Origin: Synergistaceae bacterium
Lineage (GTDB): Bacteria; Synergistota; Synergistia; Synergistales; Aminobacteriaceae
Length of the DNA stretch: 36,158 nucleotides
Assembly (NCBI GenBank): GCA_031277095.1
Contig: JAISLU010000003.1
Coordinates: forward strand, 1-36,158
Direction of reading: 5' to 3'
Both the position numbers and the translations under genes were made by a program. Below, one piece after another: positions 8,223 through 16,264 of the stretch (the first letter of the stretch is position 1; the number at the start of each line of letters is the position of its first letter). The notes beneath the pieces were generated by a model, which ran no database searches, was not told where the DNA came from, and saw only the letters and a program-made list of their open reading frames with translations.

Positions 8223-9389
8223 ATGTTGTTGGAGCGAATGCGCGGCATAGAGACGACCCTTCTTCATGGAGGAATCGACGGCGACAGCAGGACCGGGGCG
8301 GTGAACGTTCCCATCTACCAGACCTCGACGTACAAGCAGATTCGGCTGGGGGAACACACGGGTTACGAATATTCCCGAACGGGCAACCCCACACGGGAAG
8401 CCTTGGAAAAACTCATCGCAGAATTGGAACGGGGGACGAGGGGATTTGCCTTCGCCTCCGGGATGGCGGCCACCACCGCCGTTTTGACGCTTTTCAAAAC
8501 AGGCGATAAGGTGCTGATTTCAAATAATGTCTACGGAGGAACTTTTCGCGTTCTGGACAAAATTTTCTCGAACTTCGGTCTGGAATACGAATTTGTGGAC
8601 ACCACAAACCCTCTCATCGAAAACAAGCTGGCCTCTCCCGTAAAGGCGTTGCTGATCGAATCTCCGGCGAATCCCCTGATGACCGTCACGGATATCGCGG
8701 CGGTCGCAGGCATGGCCAAACGGCGCGGAATCCTCACTATTGTGGACAACACCTTCATGTCCCCCTACCTTCAGCGTCCCATAGAGCTGGGGGCGGACAT
8801 CGTACTCCACAGCGCCACCAAATATCTGGGCGGGCACAGCGACCTGATAGCGGGGCTGGCGGTGGTCGCCGACGAAATTTTGGGCGAGAAACTTCATTTT
8901 ATACAAAATGCCACCGGCGGTATTTTACAGCCCTTCGATTCGTTTTTGCTCATCAGAGGAATAAAAACCCTCGCAGTTCGCCTCGACCGCCATCAGGAAA
9001 ACGCCCGTTATGTGGCGGATTGGCTGCAAAAGCATCCCGGTGTCGCGCGGGTGTATTATCCGGGCTTGCCCGACGACCCCGGGTATGAAATTCAGAAACG
9101 GCAGGCGGACGGCCCCGGCGGCATGCTCTCTTTCGAATTGAACGACGGCTGGGATCACGAGGCTTTCATCAACGGGCTTTCTCTCGTGACCTTGGCGGAA
9201 AGCCTGGGGGGCGTGGAATCCCTCATCTGCCAGCCCTCCACCATGACCCACGCCTCCATTCCAGAGGACATCCGCGAGAAAATCCACATCACCGAAAAAC
9301 TCATCCGGCTTTCCGTGGGCATCGAAAACAAGCACGACATCGCGGCGGACCTCCAACAGGCGCTGGAGGGCGCGAGGCGAGCGTCATGA
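8223..9389 (+). CDS. mccB: Cystathionine gamma-lyase / homocysteine-type PLP lyase (MccB-like)
   Basis: 388 residues from ATG 8223, preceded by AAGGAG. It is a Cys/Met metabolism PLP enzyme (CGS family). VPIYQTSTY is near residue 29, YEYSRTGNPT near 48, ASGMAA near 78, and the PLP lysine Lys200 is in LHSATKYLGGHSD. Family members cleave cystathionine to cysteine, 2-oxobutyrate and ammonia, or desulfurise homocysteine. Its stop overlaps the start of an MccA-like cystathionine beta-synthase, reproducing the mccA/mccB pair known from Bacillus (order swapped here). Together with metNIQ upstream this points to reverse transsulfuration from methionine. Cystathionine beta-lyase or gamma-synthase activity cannot be excluded from sequence alone. 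Confidence 0.88.
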   Translation: MLLERMRGIETTLLHGGIDGDSRTGAVNVPIYQTSTYKQIRLGEHTGYEYSRTGNPTREALEKLIAELERGTRGFAFASGMAATTAVLTLFKTGDKVLISNNVYGGTFRVLDKIFSNFGLEYEFVDTTNPLIENKLASPVKALLIESPANPLMTVTDIAAVAGMAKRRGILTIVDNTFMSPYLQRPIELGADIVLHSATKYLGGHSDLIAGLAVVADEILGEKLHFIQNATGGILQPFDSFLLIRGIKTLAVRLDRHQENARYVADWLQKHPGVARVYYPGLPDDPGYEIQKRQADGPGGMLSFELNDGWDHEAFINGLSLVTLAESLGGVESLICQPSTMTHASIPEDIREKIHITEKLIRLSVGIENKHDIAADLQQALEGARRAS

Positions 9390-10297
9390 AGTATTGGGAC
9401 GGAGTAAAAGATTTAATAGGAAACACACCTCTCGTAAAATTGAACCGCGTCGGCGCTCCCGATGGGGTTGCTCTTTTCGCGAAGCTGGAACTCTGGAATC
9501 CCGGAGGCAGCGTCAAAGACCGGATAGGAGTCTCCATGTTGGAAGATGCCGAGCAAAGGGGCGAGCTTCGCCCGGGCGGCGCGATTGTCGAAGCGACGGC
9601 AGGCAACACCGGGCTGGGGATCGCCATCGCGGCGCTGGGAAAGGGTTATCGGGTCATCTTCGTGGTCCCGTCAAAGTTTTCGGCGGAAAAGCAGAGCCTC
9701 ATGCGTGCCCTGGGCGCCGAGGTCGTGAACACGCCGCGGGAGGGGGGAATGCTGGAGGCCACCCGCAAGGCGGAGGAACTGCGGGAGAGGACGCCCGGAG
9801 CGATTTCCCTGAAACAGTTCGAGAACCCCGCGAATCCTCGGGCCCACTACGAAACCACCGGCCCCGAAATATGGCGGGATTTGGAGGGCCACGTGGACTA
9901 TCTGGTGGCGGGGGCCGGAAGCGGCGGCACTTACAGCGGCGCGGTGAGGTATCTCAAGGAGCGGAACGCGCAGGTCAAGGGCGTTCTCGCCGATCCCGTG
10001 GGATCGACCTTGGGGGGAGGATGCCACGCCGACTATGACATCGAAGGCATCGGAAACGATTTTATCCCCGGGACAATGGACCTCGGGCTTGTGGACGAGG
10101 TCATAAAAGTTCCCGATGCCGACGCGTTCGAGGCCTCGAAACAACTCGCCCGTCTGGAAGGTATTTTCGCGGGCACTTCGTCGGGGGCGGCGCTTTACGC
10201 CGCTCTATCTCTCGCGCGGCGCGTGGAAAAAGGAAACATCGTGGCGATACTGCCCGACCGCGGCGACCGCTACTTCAGCCGAGGATTATACGATTGA
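9386..10297 (+). CDS. mccA: O-acetylserine-dependent cystathionine beta-synthase (MccA-like)
   Basis: 303 residues; ATG overlaps the mccB stop by four bases. It is a fold-type II PLP enzyme with the PLP lysine in GGSVKDRIG (Lys44) and a phosphate/substrate loop TAGNTGLG (71-78). PSKFSAEKQSLMRALGAEV resembles cystathionine beta-synthase/MccA rather than CysK, whose signatures are SGNTG and SVKCR as in the CysK at 23355-24434. The expected reaction joins homocysteine with O-acetylserine or serine to give cystathionine, which MccB then cleaves to cysteine. Short N- and C-termini mean it lacks the heme and CBS regulatory domains of eukaryotic enzymes. Confidence 0.87.
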   Translation: MKYWDGVKDLIGNTPLVKLNRVGAPDGVALFAKLELWNPGGSVKDRIGVSMLEDAEQRGELRPGGAIVEATAGNTGLGIAIAALGKGYRVIFVVPSKFSAEKQSLMRALGAEVVNTPREGGMLEATRKAEELRERTPGAISLKQFENPANPRAHYETTGPEIWRDLEGHVDYLVAGAGSGGTYSGAVRYLKERNAQVKGVLADPVGSTLGGGCHADYDIEGIGNDFIPGTMDLGLVDEVIKVPDADAFEASKQLARLEGIFAGTSSGAALYAALSLARRVEKGNIVAILPDRGDRYFSRGLYD

Positions 10298-10393
10298 GTA
10301 CGAGTGGCCGATAAGCGCCGGTGAGCGTCAGGGGAGCCTGCCGATATGACAAGAGGTATATGACAAAGACCAGCGCGGACTCAAATAGGTCCG

Positions 10394-10421
10394 TTGACAA
10401 TATAAAGAATTATGCTATATT
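10394..10421 (+). promoter_or_regulatory. Sigma70-type promoter upstream of the alcohol dehydrogenase gene
   Basis: TTGACA (10394-10399), a 16-base spacer and TATATT (10416-10421), in an AT-rich gap after mccA. It would drive the dehydrogenase and possibly luxS and metQ2N2I2. Confidence 0.75.
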
Positions 10422-10497
10422 ATCTTTGTTATTTATAACTTATAAAAAAACTATGAATAATATATTTATGAAATCAAATTGAGCGCGCTGTTCGATT

Positions 10498-10526
10498 GGA
10501 AGCTACGAAAGGGGTTTCCATTTTTT
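10498..10526 (+). terminator. Terminator-like hairpin in the dehydrogenase leader
   Basis: GGAAGC (10498-10503) pairs with GTTTCC (10514-10519) with one G-U, followed by ATTTTTT. It lies between the promoter and the dehydrogenase start, so it could be an attenuator. The stem is only 6 bp. The 5' arm has the same six bases as the terminator before metN. Confidence 0.4.
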
Positions 10527-10555
10527 ATACCTATTTTTCAAGGGAGAGGTTTCGA

Positions 10556-11608
10556 GTGAAAGCTGCGGTTTGGCACGGGCACAGGGACGTGCGCATCGAG
10601 GAGGTGAATCGTCCGGCGGCGTCGACGGGACACGTGGTGGTCTCGGTGCGTTATGCCGGCATCTGTGGTACGGACAGACACGAGTATGTGGGGCCGAACT
10701 TCATTCCCGTCGAAAAACCCCATCGCCTGACGGGGAAAACCGCTCCGCTGATCATGGGGCACGAATTCAGCGGCGTGATCGACGAGGTGGGGGAAGGCGT
10801 CGTCGGCTGGAAGTCCGGAGACCGGGTCACGGCCAACGGCACGTTGAGCTGCGGGCAATGCGAAGCCTGTAGAAGCGGGCGTTACAACGTCTGTTCGAAA
10901 TTGGGATTTCTGGGCGTCAGCCTGAACGGAGCCTTTGCGGAGTACGTGGAGGTCGAGGCCGCGAGGCTCTTTTCCATCCCGGACACGGTGTCTCTCAGGG
11001 AGGCCGTCCTGGCGGAACCTCTGGCGTGCGGCATTCACGCCACGAAAATTCTCGGCGGCGTCCAAGGACAGGATGTGATCGTGACGGGTCCCGGCATCAT
11101 CGGCCTTGGGGTCTTTTTCGCGGCGAAACAGGACAAAGCCCGAAATATCTGGGTTATGGGCCTCGGCAAGGAGCGTCAGTCCCTTGTGGAAAGCGGCGGC
11201 GGGGTTTATTTCGACTTGAATGACGGAGACCCTGTACGCGCGGTCGCCGACTGGTCGGAAGGACGTTTGGCGGATGTCGCCTACGAATGTGTCGGCAGTC
11301 AGACGGCCTTGGACGGATGCGTGTCCATGCTCAAGCCTGGGGGAAAACTGATGGTCATGGGCGTGTTCGAGAAACCGCCGCTTTTGAGAATGAACGATTT
11401 TCAGGAAGGTGAACGCCGGCTTTTCACCTCTCAGGCACACACGGATGAAATCGCAGAAGCTCTCAAGCGCATTGCCTCGGGGCAAATCCCGGCGCAACGC
11501 TTAATCACTCGTGAAATAACTCTGGACTCTCTGGTGCGCGACGGTTTTGAAGAACTTTTGCTTCATGGGGACCGACACATCAAAATGATTATTGATATCG
11601 GAGGCTAA
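10556..11608 (+). CDS. Zinc-dependent alcohol dehydrogenase family protein (threonine/butanediol dehydrogenase-like)
   Basis: 350 residues from GTG 10556, preceded by GGGAGAGG. A longer in-frame TTG start at 10496 would lie in the leader hairpin and is unlikely. Catalytic zinc site: Cys37 (ICGTD), His69-Glu70 (MGHEFSG). Structural zinc: Cys99, 102, 105 and 113. A Rossmann NAD(P) domain follows (VTGPGIIGLG). This medium-chain family includes L-threonine 3-dehydrogenase, 2,3-butanediol and sorbitol dehydrogenases; the substrate cannot be fixed from sequence. It has its own promoter and stands between the methionine/cysteine operon and luxS, so a role in 2-oxo or hydroxy acid disposal from amino acid fermentation is possible. 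Confidence 0.85.
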   Translation: MKAAVWHGHRDVRIEEVNRPAASTGHVVVSVRYAGICGTDRHEYVGPNFIPVEKPHRLTGKTAPLIMGHEFSGVIDEVGEGVVGWKSGDRVTANGTLSCGQCEACRSGRYNVCSKLGFLGVSLNGAFAEYVEVEAARLFSIPDTVSLREAVLAEPLACGIHATKILGGVQGQDVIVTGPGIIGLGVFFAAKQDKARNIWVMGLGKERQSLVESGGGVYFDLNDGDPVRAVADWSEGRLADVAYECVGSQTALDGCVSMLKPGGKLMVMGVFEKPPLLRMNDFQEGERRLFTSQAHTDEIAEALKRIASGQIPAQRLITREITLDSLVRDGFEELLLHGDRHIKMIIDIGG

Positions 11609-11684
11609 TATCGGAGAAGAAGAGAATTCCAAAAGTTAATGAAAAAGTTAATGAAAAAAATGAAAGGACGGGATAGGAGAAAAG

Positions 11685-12176
11685 ATGGGAGAAACAATGG
11701 GAGAAACAATGGAGAGAATCGCGAGCTTCAGCATCGACCACGATGTTCTGCAAAAAGGGATGTACGTATCGAGAATCGATGGCGACATCGTCACCTACGA
11801 CATCCGTATGGTCCGGCCGAACGCGGGATATTATATCGACACCGCGGCGCTGCACACCTTCGAACACCTTTTTGCGACCTACGTGCGCAATTCCAGGCAC
11901 TCCAAGTCTGTGGTTTACGTAGGGCCAATGGGATGCCGCACGGGGTTCTATTTTTTGGTGCGCGACGATTTGGGTAATCAGCAGGCTCTCGACCTTTTCC
12001 GCGAAACATTGGCGTTCATCGAGGCTTTCGAGGGGCCGATCCCCGGGGCGTCGAAAAGCGCGGAGTGCGGCAATTACTTGGAACACGATCTCGGGTCCGC
12101 CCGAAAAGTCGCAGCGGATATGACCCGCGTCCTGAAAGACTGGACCGTCGCCGATATGGCGTACAACGCTCACTAA
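11685..12176 (+). CDS. luxS: S-ribosylhomocysteine lyase LuxS
   Basis: 163 residues if started at 11685 (AGGAG precedes). HTFEHLFAT provides the metal ligands His57 and His61 and the catalytic Glu60. PMGCRTGFY provides catalytic Cys84, and SAECGNY provides metal ligand Cys128. The enzyme splits S-ribosylhomocysteine into homocysteine and DPD, the autoinducer-2 precursor. Here homocysteine can feed MccA. The first residues come from a 12-bp unit (atgggagaaaca) in tandem, giving candidate starts at 11685, 11697 and 11709, the latter two each with its own GGGAG. The N-terminal MGETMGET is therefore probably non-essential. Confidence 0.96.
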   Translation: MGETMGETMERIASFSIDHDVLQKGMYVSRIDGDIVTYDIRMVRPNAGYYIDTAALHTFEHLFATYVRNSRHSKSVVYVGPMGCRTGFYFLVRDDLGNQQALDLFRETLAFIEAFEGPIPGASKSAECGNYLEHDLGSARKVAADMTRVLKDWTVADMAYNAH

Positions 12177-12198
12177 ATCTAAACGGAGGAATCTCATT

Positions 12199-13083
12199 AT
12201 GAAAAAGATAAAATTGTTTACTGCTGTAACGGTGTTTGTGGCCGCGGTCGCGTTTATTTTCGCGGCAGCTGGAACTTCTGGAGCCGCCGAGGCCAAGCGG
12301 GAAAAAACGTCCATCAAACTGGCGGCGTCGCCCGGTCCCTATGGCGACATGTTCGACGAGGCAATCGCTCCATACCTCGAAAAGAAATACGGCTACAGGG
12401 TGGAGATTATCGAATTTGCCGACGGAACCGCCGCTCATCAGGCGCTCGTTGCCGGGGAGATCGACATCGCCATCATCGGACACCTGTTCTACGAAAATTT
12501 CATCGAGAAAAATTTGAAAGAGGTGTTCACTCCCATTTTTGTGGTACCTACGGCGGGGGCCGGCATTTATTCCAAGGTTTACAAGTCTCTGAGCGAGGTC
12601 AAAGACGGAGACCAGTTCGCCATTCCCAGCGAAGTCTCCAACCACCCGCGCGTGTTCGACGTCCTGGAAAAGGCGAAGCTGATCAAGCTGGATAAAAACG
12701 TCGATCCAGACCTTGTTACGGCCTCCGACATCACAGAGAACCCTCATAACCTGAAATTTGTGGAGGTAGACCGTTACTTGACGCCCAAAGCCCTGGAATC
12801 GGTGCCGCTTTCGTTCATTTACGGCAACGTCGCCTTCTCCTCCGGTGTAGACCTGTCGACGGCGCTTTACACCGAAGAAATGAAAGAGGAGTACAAAAAC
12901 TGCCTTGTCGTTTACGGACCCAAAGCGGGCGAACAATACGTGAAAGACATTCAGGAAGCGGCCCAGTCGGAAGAGTTCAAATCGGTTTTGAGCGCGCCGA
13001 AGTACGCCACCTTCCAGAAGCCCATCAAATCCATTCCCGACAAATTCTACACCGACCAAGGGCTGGAGGTTCCGAAGTCCTGA
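12199..13083 (+). CDS. metQ: Methionine-binding protein MetQ / NlpA family (copy 2)
   Basis: 294 residues; CGGAGG precedes the ATG. The signal peptide is MKKIKLFTAVTVFVAAVAF plus a short Ala-rich cleavage region, without a lipobox. The mature protein carries ALVAGEIDIAIIGHLFYENF and FAIPSEVSNHPRVFDVLEKAKLI, which align with the NlpA fold. It diverges clearly from copy 1: the region that reads EIDLNAFQHYAYL in copy 1 differs here, so the ligand may not be the same (methionine, its derivatives or another amino acid). It is the first gene of a metQ-metN-metI cluster, with its stop overlapping the metN2 start by one base. Confidence 0.88.
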   Translation: MKKIKLFTAVTVFVAAVAFIFAAAGTSGAAEAKREKTSIKLAASPGPYGDMFDEAIAPYLEKKYGYRVEIIEFADGTAAHQALVAGEIDIAIIGHLFYENFIEKNLKEVFTPIFVVPTAGAGIYSKVYKSLSEVKDGDQFAIPSEVSNHPRVFDVLEKAKLIKLDKNVDPDLVTASDITENPHNLKFVEVDRYLTPKALESVPLSFIYGNVAFSSGVDLSTALYTEEMKEEYKNCLVVYGPKAGEQYVKDIQEAAQSEEFKSVLSAPKYATFQKPIKSIPDKFYTDQGLEVPKS

Positions 13084-14150
13084 TGATTGCGTTTCGGAAC
13101 GTCGGCGTGGTGTTCGAGACGAACAAAGGCGCTGTTCACGCGGTCCGGGACGTTTCCTTCACGATAGAAAGGGAAAGCGTGTTCGGTATCATCGGGGCCT
13201 CCGGCGCGGGCAAAAGCACTTTGCTCCGCACGATCAACGGCCTCGAAAAGCCCACGTCCGGCGAAGTGCAGGTGGACGGGCAAATCGTCAACCACCTGTC
13301 CACACGGAAAATGAGGGAACATCGCGAAGGCATCGGAATGATTTTCCAGCACTTCAACTTGATTGTCAGCAAAACCGTGGCGCAGAACATCGCTTATCCC
13401 CTGAAGATCGCCGGGAAGAACGGCATGCTTATAGGGGAGCGGGTCGACGAACTTCTGAAACTTGTGGACCTGGAGGACAAGAAGCACGTGTACCCGGCGA
13501 AGTTGTCCGGCGGGCAGAAGCAGCGCGTGGGTATCGCCCGCGCGCTTGCCAATCACACGAAGATTCTCCTTTGCGACGAACCCACCTCCGCCTTGGATGC
13601 GGAAACCACCAAAACGATTTTGCAACTTCTCAAACGCCTCTCTCAGGAGCTCGGTATCACCATTGTCCTGATCACGCACGAATTGGACGTGGTCAGCAGC
13701 ATCTGCGACAAGGTGGCGGTCATGAGCGAGGGGCGGGTAGTGGAGACCGGAGGCATTTATGATGTTTTCACCAACCCCCGGGAGGAGTACACCAAAAAAC
13801 TTCTCGAAACCCGCTACGATTTTGCCATTCCCGCGGAGGCATTGGAAAAAATACGCTGGACCAACGCGGAGCAGGGGCGTCATTGGAAGATCATACGGCT
13901 CGATTACATCGGAGAGAAGGCTTACGAGCCGGTGATTTCGAGGATATCCAAACAGTTCGACGTGGAGATAGACGTTATCCACGGAAAGATCGAGTACATA
14001 CAGGGAAAACCGGCGGGCAGAATGTACGTTGCCCTGAGCGGGGAACGGGAAGAGGCTGCGAAAACCCTGGCCTATCTCGCCGGGCAGGTTCATTCCGTGG
14101 AAATTCTTTATGAACAACAGCATGAACAACAGTACAGTCGTTTAACTTAA
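13083..14150 (+). CDS. metN: Methionine ABC transporter ATP-binding protein MetN (copy 2)
   Basis: 355 residues. Walker A GASGAGKST, Q-loop FQHFNLIVSKTV, signature LSGGQKQRVGIARAL and Walker B ILLCDEPTSALD are followed by a C-terminal NIL domain ending near SVEILY. The last residues (EQQHEQQYSRLT) look non-native. The codons for Arg-Leu-Thr and the TAA come from repeat A copy 2, which is inserted at 14137, and the preceding stretch is a short atgaacaacag duplication. The insertion therefore redefined the end of the protein but left all functional domains intact. Start is one base inside metQ2. Confidence 0.93.
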   Translation: MIAFRNVGVVFETNKGAVHAVRDVSFTIERESVFGIIGASGAGKSTLLRTINGLEKPTSGEVQVDGQIVNHLSTRKMREHREGIGMIFQHFNLIVSKTVAQNIAYPLKIAGKNGMLIGERVDELLKLVDLEDKKHVYPAKLSGGQKQRVGIARALANHTKILLCDEPTSALDAETTKTILQLLKRLSQELGITIVLITHELDVVSSICDKVAVMSEGRVVETGGIYDVFTNPREEYTKKLLETRYDFAIPAEALEKIRWTNAEQGRHWKIIRLDYIGEKAYEPVISRISKQFDVEIDVIHGKIEYIQGKPAGRMYVALSGEREEAAKTLAYLAGQVHSVEILYEQQHEQQYSRLT

Positions 14151-14239
14151 AAATTATTAAATTTACACGCGCTAAATAGAGCAATTGACTTGTTTTTAGC
14201 TATTTTGACTTTAGGCTTTTTATCTTAATTCACTATATG
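14137..14239 (-). repeat. Repeat A copy 2 (103 bp, inverted), inside the metQ2N2I2 cluster
   Basis: Reverse complement of 4889-4991 with 4 differences in 103 positions. It supplies the last codons and stop of metN2 and occupies most of the 111-base gap to metI2. The sequence atgaacaacag occurs twice just before it (14110 and 14122) and once overlapping its far end (14237), so it may be flanked by a target duplication. Confidence 0.9.
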
Positions 14240-14261
14240 AACAACAGACGGGAGCTTTTTT

Positions 14262-14921
14262 ATGAGCAATCGATTTTCTTTCGTCAAGGCGCTGCGCCTC
14301 GCCCTTTTGGAGACGGCCTACATGGTGTCTCTGTCGCTGGTGATCTCCATTGTCCTGGGGACTTTACTCGGCTATTGCCTCTACGCCACCAGCAACCGTT
14401 ACCTTCTGCCCAACCGATCCACGAACGCGGTATTGGGCTTCGTCGTCAACATCATACGGTCTATGCCGTTCATTATCCTGCTGGTGGCGGTGCTGCCCCT
14501 GTCGAAGACGGTGGTTGGCACTATGGTAGGCCCCAAGGCCATCATCCTGCCTTTGGTCGTCAGCTCGACCGCGTTTTTCTCCAGGCTTTCCGAGTCGGCC
14601 TTTCGCGGCGTCAACAAAGGTGTCGTCGAGTACGCCCTTTCCGCCGGGGCGAACAATGTGCAGATTTTTTTCACGATTTTGCTGCCGGAAGCGGGATCGA
14701 CTTTGCTCAGCGCCATCACCGTCGCGACCGTCGCCCTGCTGGGGTCGAGCGCCATGGCGGGGACCGTGGGGGGCGGCGGGGTGGGGCATTTTGCCATCAG
14801 TTACGGGTATGAGCGTTTCCAAACCCGGATTCTCATCGTTTGTATCGCCATTCTGGCGGCCATAGTTCAGGTCATCCAATTCATCGGGGACTGGGCGGCC
14901 AGAAGAGCGGACAAATCATAA
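14262..14921 (+). CDS. metI: Methionine ABC transporter permease MetI (copy 2)
   Basis: 219 residues with several membrane segments and the EAA loop VVEYALSAGANNVQIFF in the second half, followed by the conserved SAMAGTVGGGGVGHFAI stretch of MetI. GGGAG lies eight bases before the ATG. It completes the second transporter. Unlike copy 1 it is separated from metN by the repeat A insertion rather than overlapping, so translational coupling has been lost. Confidence 0.92.
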   Translation: MSNRFSFVKALRLALLETAYMVSLSLVISIVLGTLLGYCLYATSNRYLLPNRSTNAVLGFVVNIIRSMPFIILLVAVLPLSKTVVGTMVGPKAIILPLVVSSTAFFSRLSESAFRGVNKGVVEYALSAGANNVQIFFTILLPEAGSTLLSAITVATVALLGSSAMAGTVGGGGVGHFAISYGYERFQTRILIVCIAILAAIVQVIQFIGDWAARRADKS

Positions 14922-14951
14922 AAATAAATCATAAAAATTGAGGCGAACACT

Positions 14952-16109
14952 ATGCGCCCTTTGAGCAAACGAACCGATACTTTCAGCGAATCGGGAATCC
15001 GCTCCATGACCTTCAACGAAAACTACTCCGGCGCCATCAATCTGGGACAGGGGTATCCCGATTTCGACCCTCCCGCGGCGCTGCTGGAGCGGCTCCATGA
15101 TCGGAACCTTCCCCATCAGTACGAATTGACCCCAGGTTCCGCCGCCTTTCGCGACGCCCTCTCGAAAAAACAGAGCCGGTCTTTGGGACGTCCCATCGAC
15201 CCGGACGCCGAACTGTTGGTGACCAACGGCTCTACCGAGGCCATGATGACGATCCTGATGACGCTGCTGGAGCCCGGCGAAACCGTAGCGGTGTTTTCCC
15301 CCTATTACGAGAACTACATCAGCCAGGCCAGGCTTCTGGGCGCGTCGATCGACTACGTGGAACTGACCGGATGCGACTTTTCCATCGATTTCGACCGCCT
15401 GGAGGACGTCATGCGCAAACGGCCCAAAGTTCTTATTCTCTGCAACCCCTCCAATCCCTCCGGAAAGGTGTTTACGCGAGACGAATTGCTGAAAATAGCC
15501 GCTTTTGCGGAAAAATACGATGTTTATATCGTGACCGACGAAGTCTACGAACATATCGTGTACGACGGACGCGAATACGTCTACTTTCAGACTTTGCCCG
15601 GCATGTGGGACCGCACGGCCGCCTGCGGGTCCCTGTCGAAAACCTACTCTATCACCGGGTGGCGGCTGGGATACGCTGTGGCCGGCCCTGCCATAATACG
15701 GCGGGCGAAGAAAGTACACGATTTTCTCGCGATCTGCGCCCCGGCGCCCCTGCAATATGCGGCAATCGCGGGGCTTCTGCAGGAACGCGGCTATTACGAC
15801 GATCTGACGAGCCAATATCAGCGCCGCAAGGAGATTTTTACCGGCGGCTTGAGGTCCCTCGGCTGGGAGATCAACGAGCCCCAGGGAGCGTATTATGTTC
15901 TTGCGAATATCGCGCGTTTCAAGCCGGAAGGGGACCTGGCTTTCTGCCGAAAACTGGCGCGGGAGTACGGCGTTTTGGCCGTGCCTGGCTACTGTTTCCG
16001 AAGGGAGGAGCGTACCGACACGGTGCGTTTCCACTTCGCGAAAACAGAAGAGGCCCTGAACGAAGCCTTGAACCGCCTCGAGGGGCTCGGGACTCGCAGG
16101 TGTTTTTAA
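14952..16109 (+). CDS. Class I/II aminotransferase (AspC/methionine aminotransferase-like)
   Basis: 385 residues; GAGGCG precedes the ATG. It is a fold-type I PLP aminotransferase. NLGQGYPDFDPP is near residue 30, TNGSTEAM near 91, NPSNPSGKVF near 165 and DEVYEH near 196. The PLP lysine Lys230 is in SLSKTYSITGWRLGY. The pattern is closest to the aspartate/kynurenine/methionine aminotransferase subgroup. Downstream of a methionine-type transporter, a role in converting methionine or aromatic amino acids to 2-oxo acids is plausible. The specificity is not readable from sequence. Confidence 0.9.
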   Translation: MRPLSKRTDTFSESGIRSMTFNENYSGAINLGQGYPDFDPPAALLERLHDRNLPHQYELTPGSAAFRDALSKKQSRSLGRPIDPDAELLVTNGSTEAMMTILMTLLEPGETVAVFSPYYENYISQARLLGASIDYVELTGCDFSIDFDRLEDVMRKRPKVLILCNPSNPSGKVFTRDELLKIAAFAEKYDVYIVTDEVYEHIVYDGREYVYFQTLPGMWDRTAACGSLSKTYSITGWRLGYAVAGPAIIRRAKKVHDFLAICAPAPLQYAAIAGLLQERGYYDDLTSQYQRRKEIFTGGLRSLGWEINEPQGAYYVLANIARFKPEGDLAFCRKLAREYGVLAVPGYCFRREERTDTVRFHFAKTEEALNEALNRLEGLGTRRCF

Positions 16110-16146
16110 TAAGATGCCGACGATGCCGATAAAACCAGTAAACATC

Positions 16147-16264
16147 CAAGCTCAGGGGGGCGGAGCTCGTTCGCCCAAAAGCGGGCGCACTGGCCCCCCC
16201 GAGACCCCCCTGAATGAAAAGCACTGTCAGATGGGAATCGGACATAAAGGGGTCGAAGGGTTAC
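16147..16264 (+). repeat. Repeat B copy 1 (~118 bp)
   Basis: A GC-rich element containing ctcaggggggcggagctcg and a run ggccccccc, ending at ggttac. It recurs in the same orientation at 28215-28330 with scattered substitutions and a 2-base length difference. It spans the gap between the aminotransferase and the FAD oxidase and includes the likely oxidase start codon. Confidence 0.88.
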
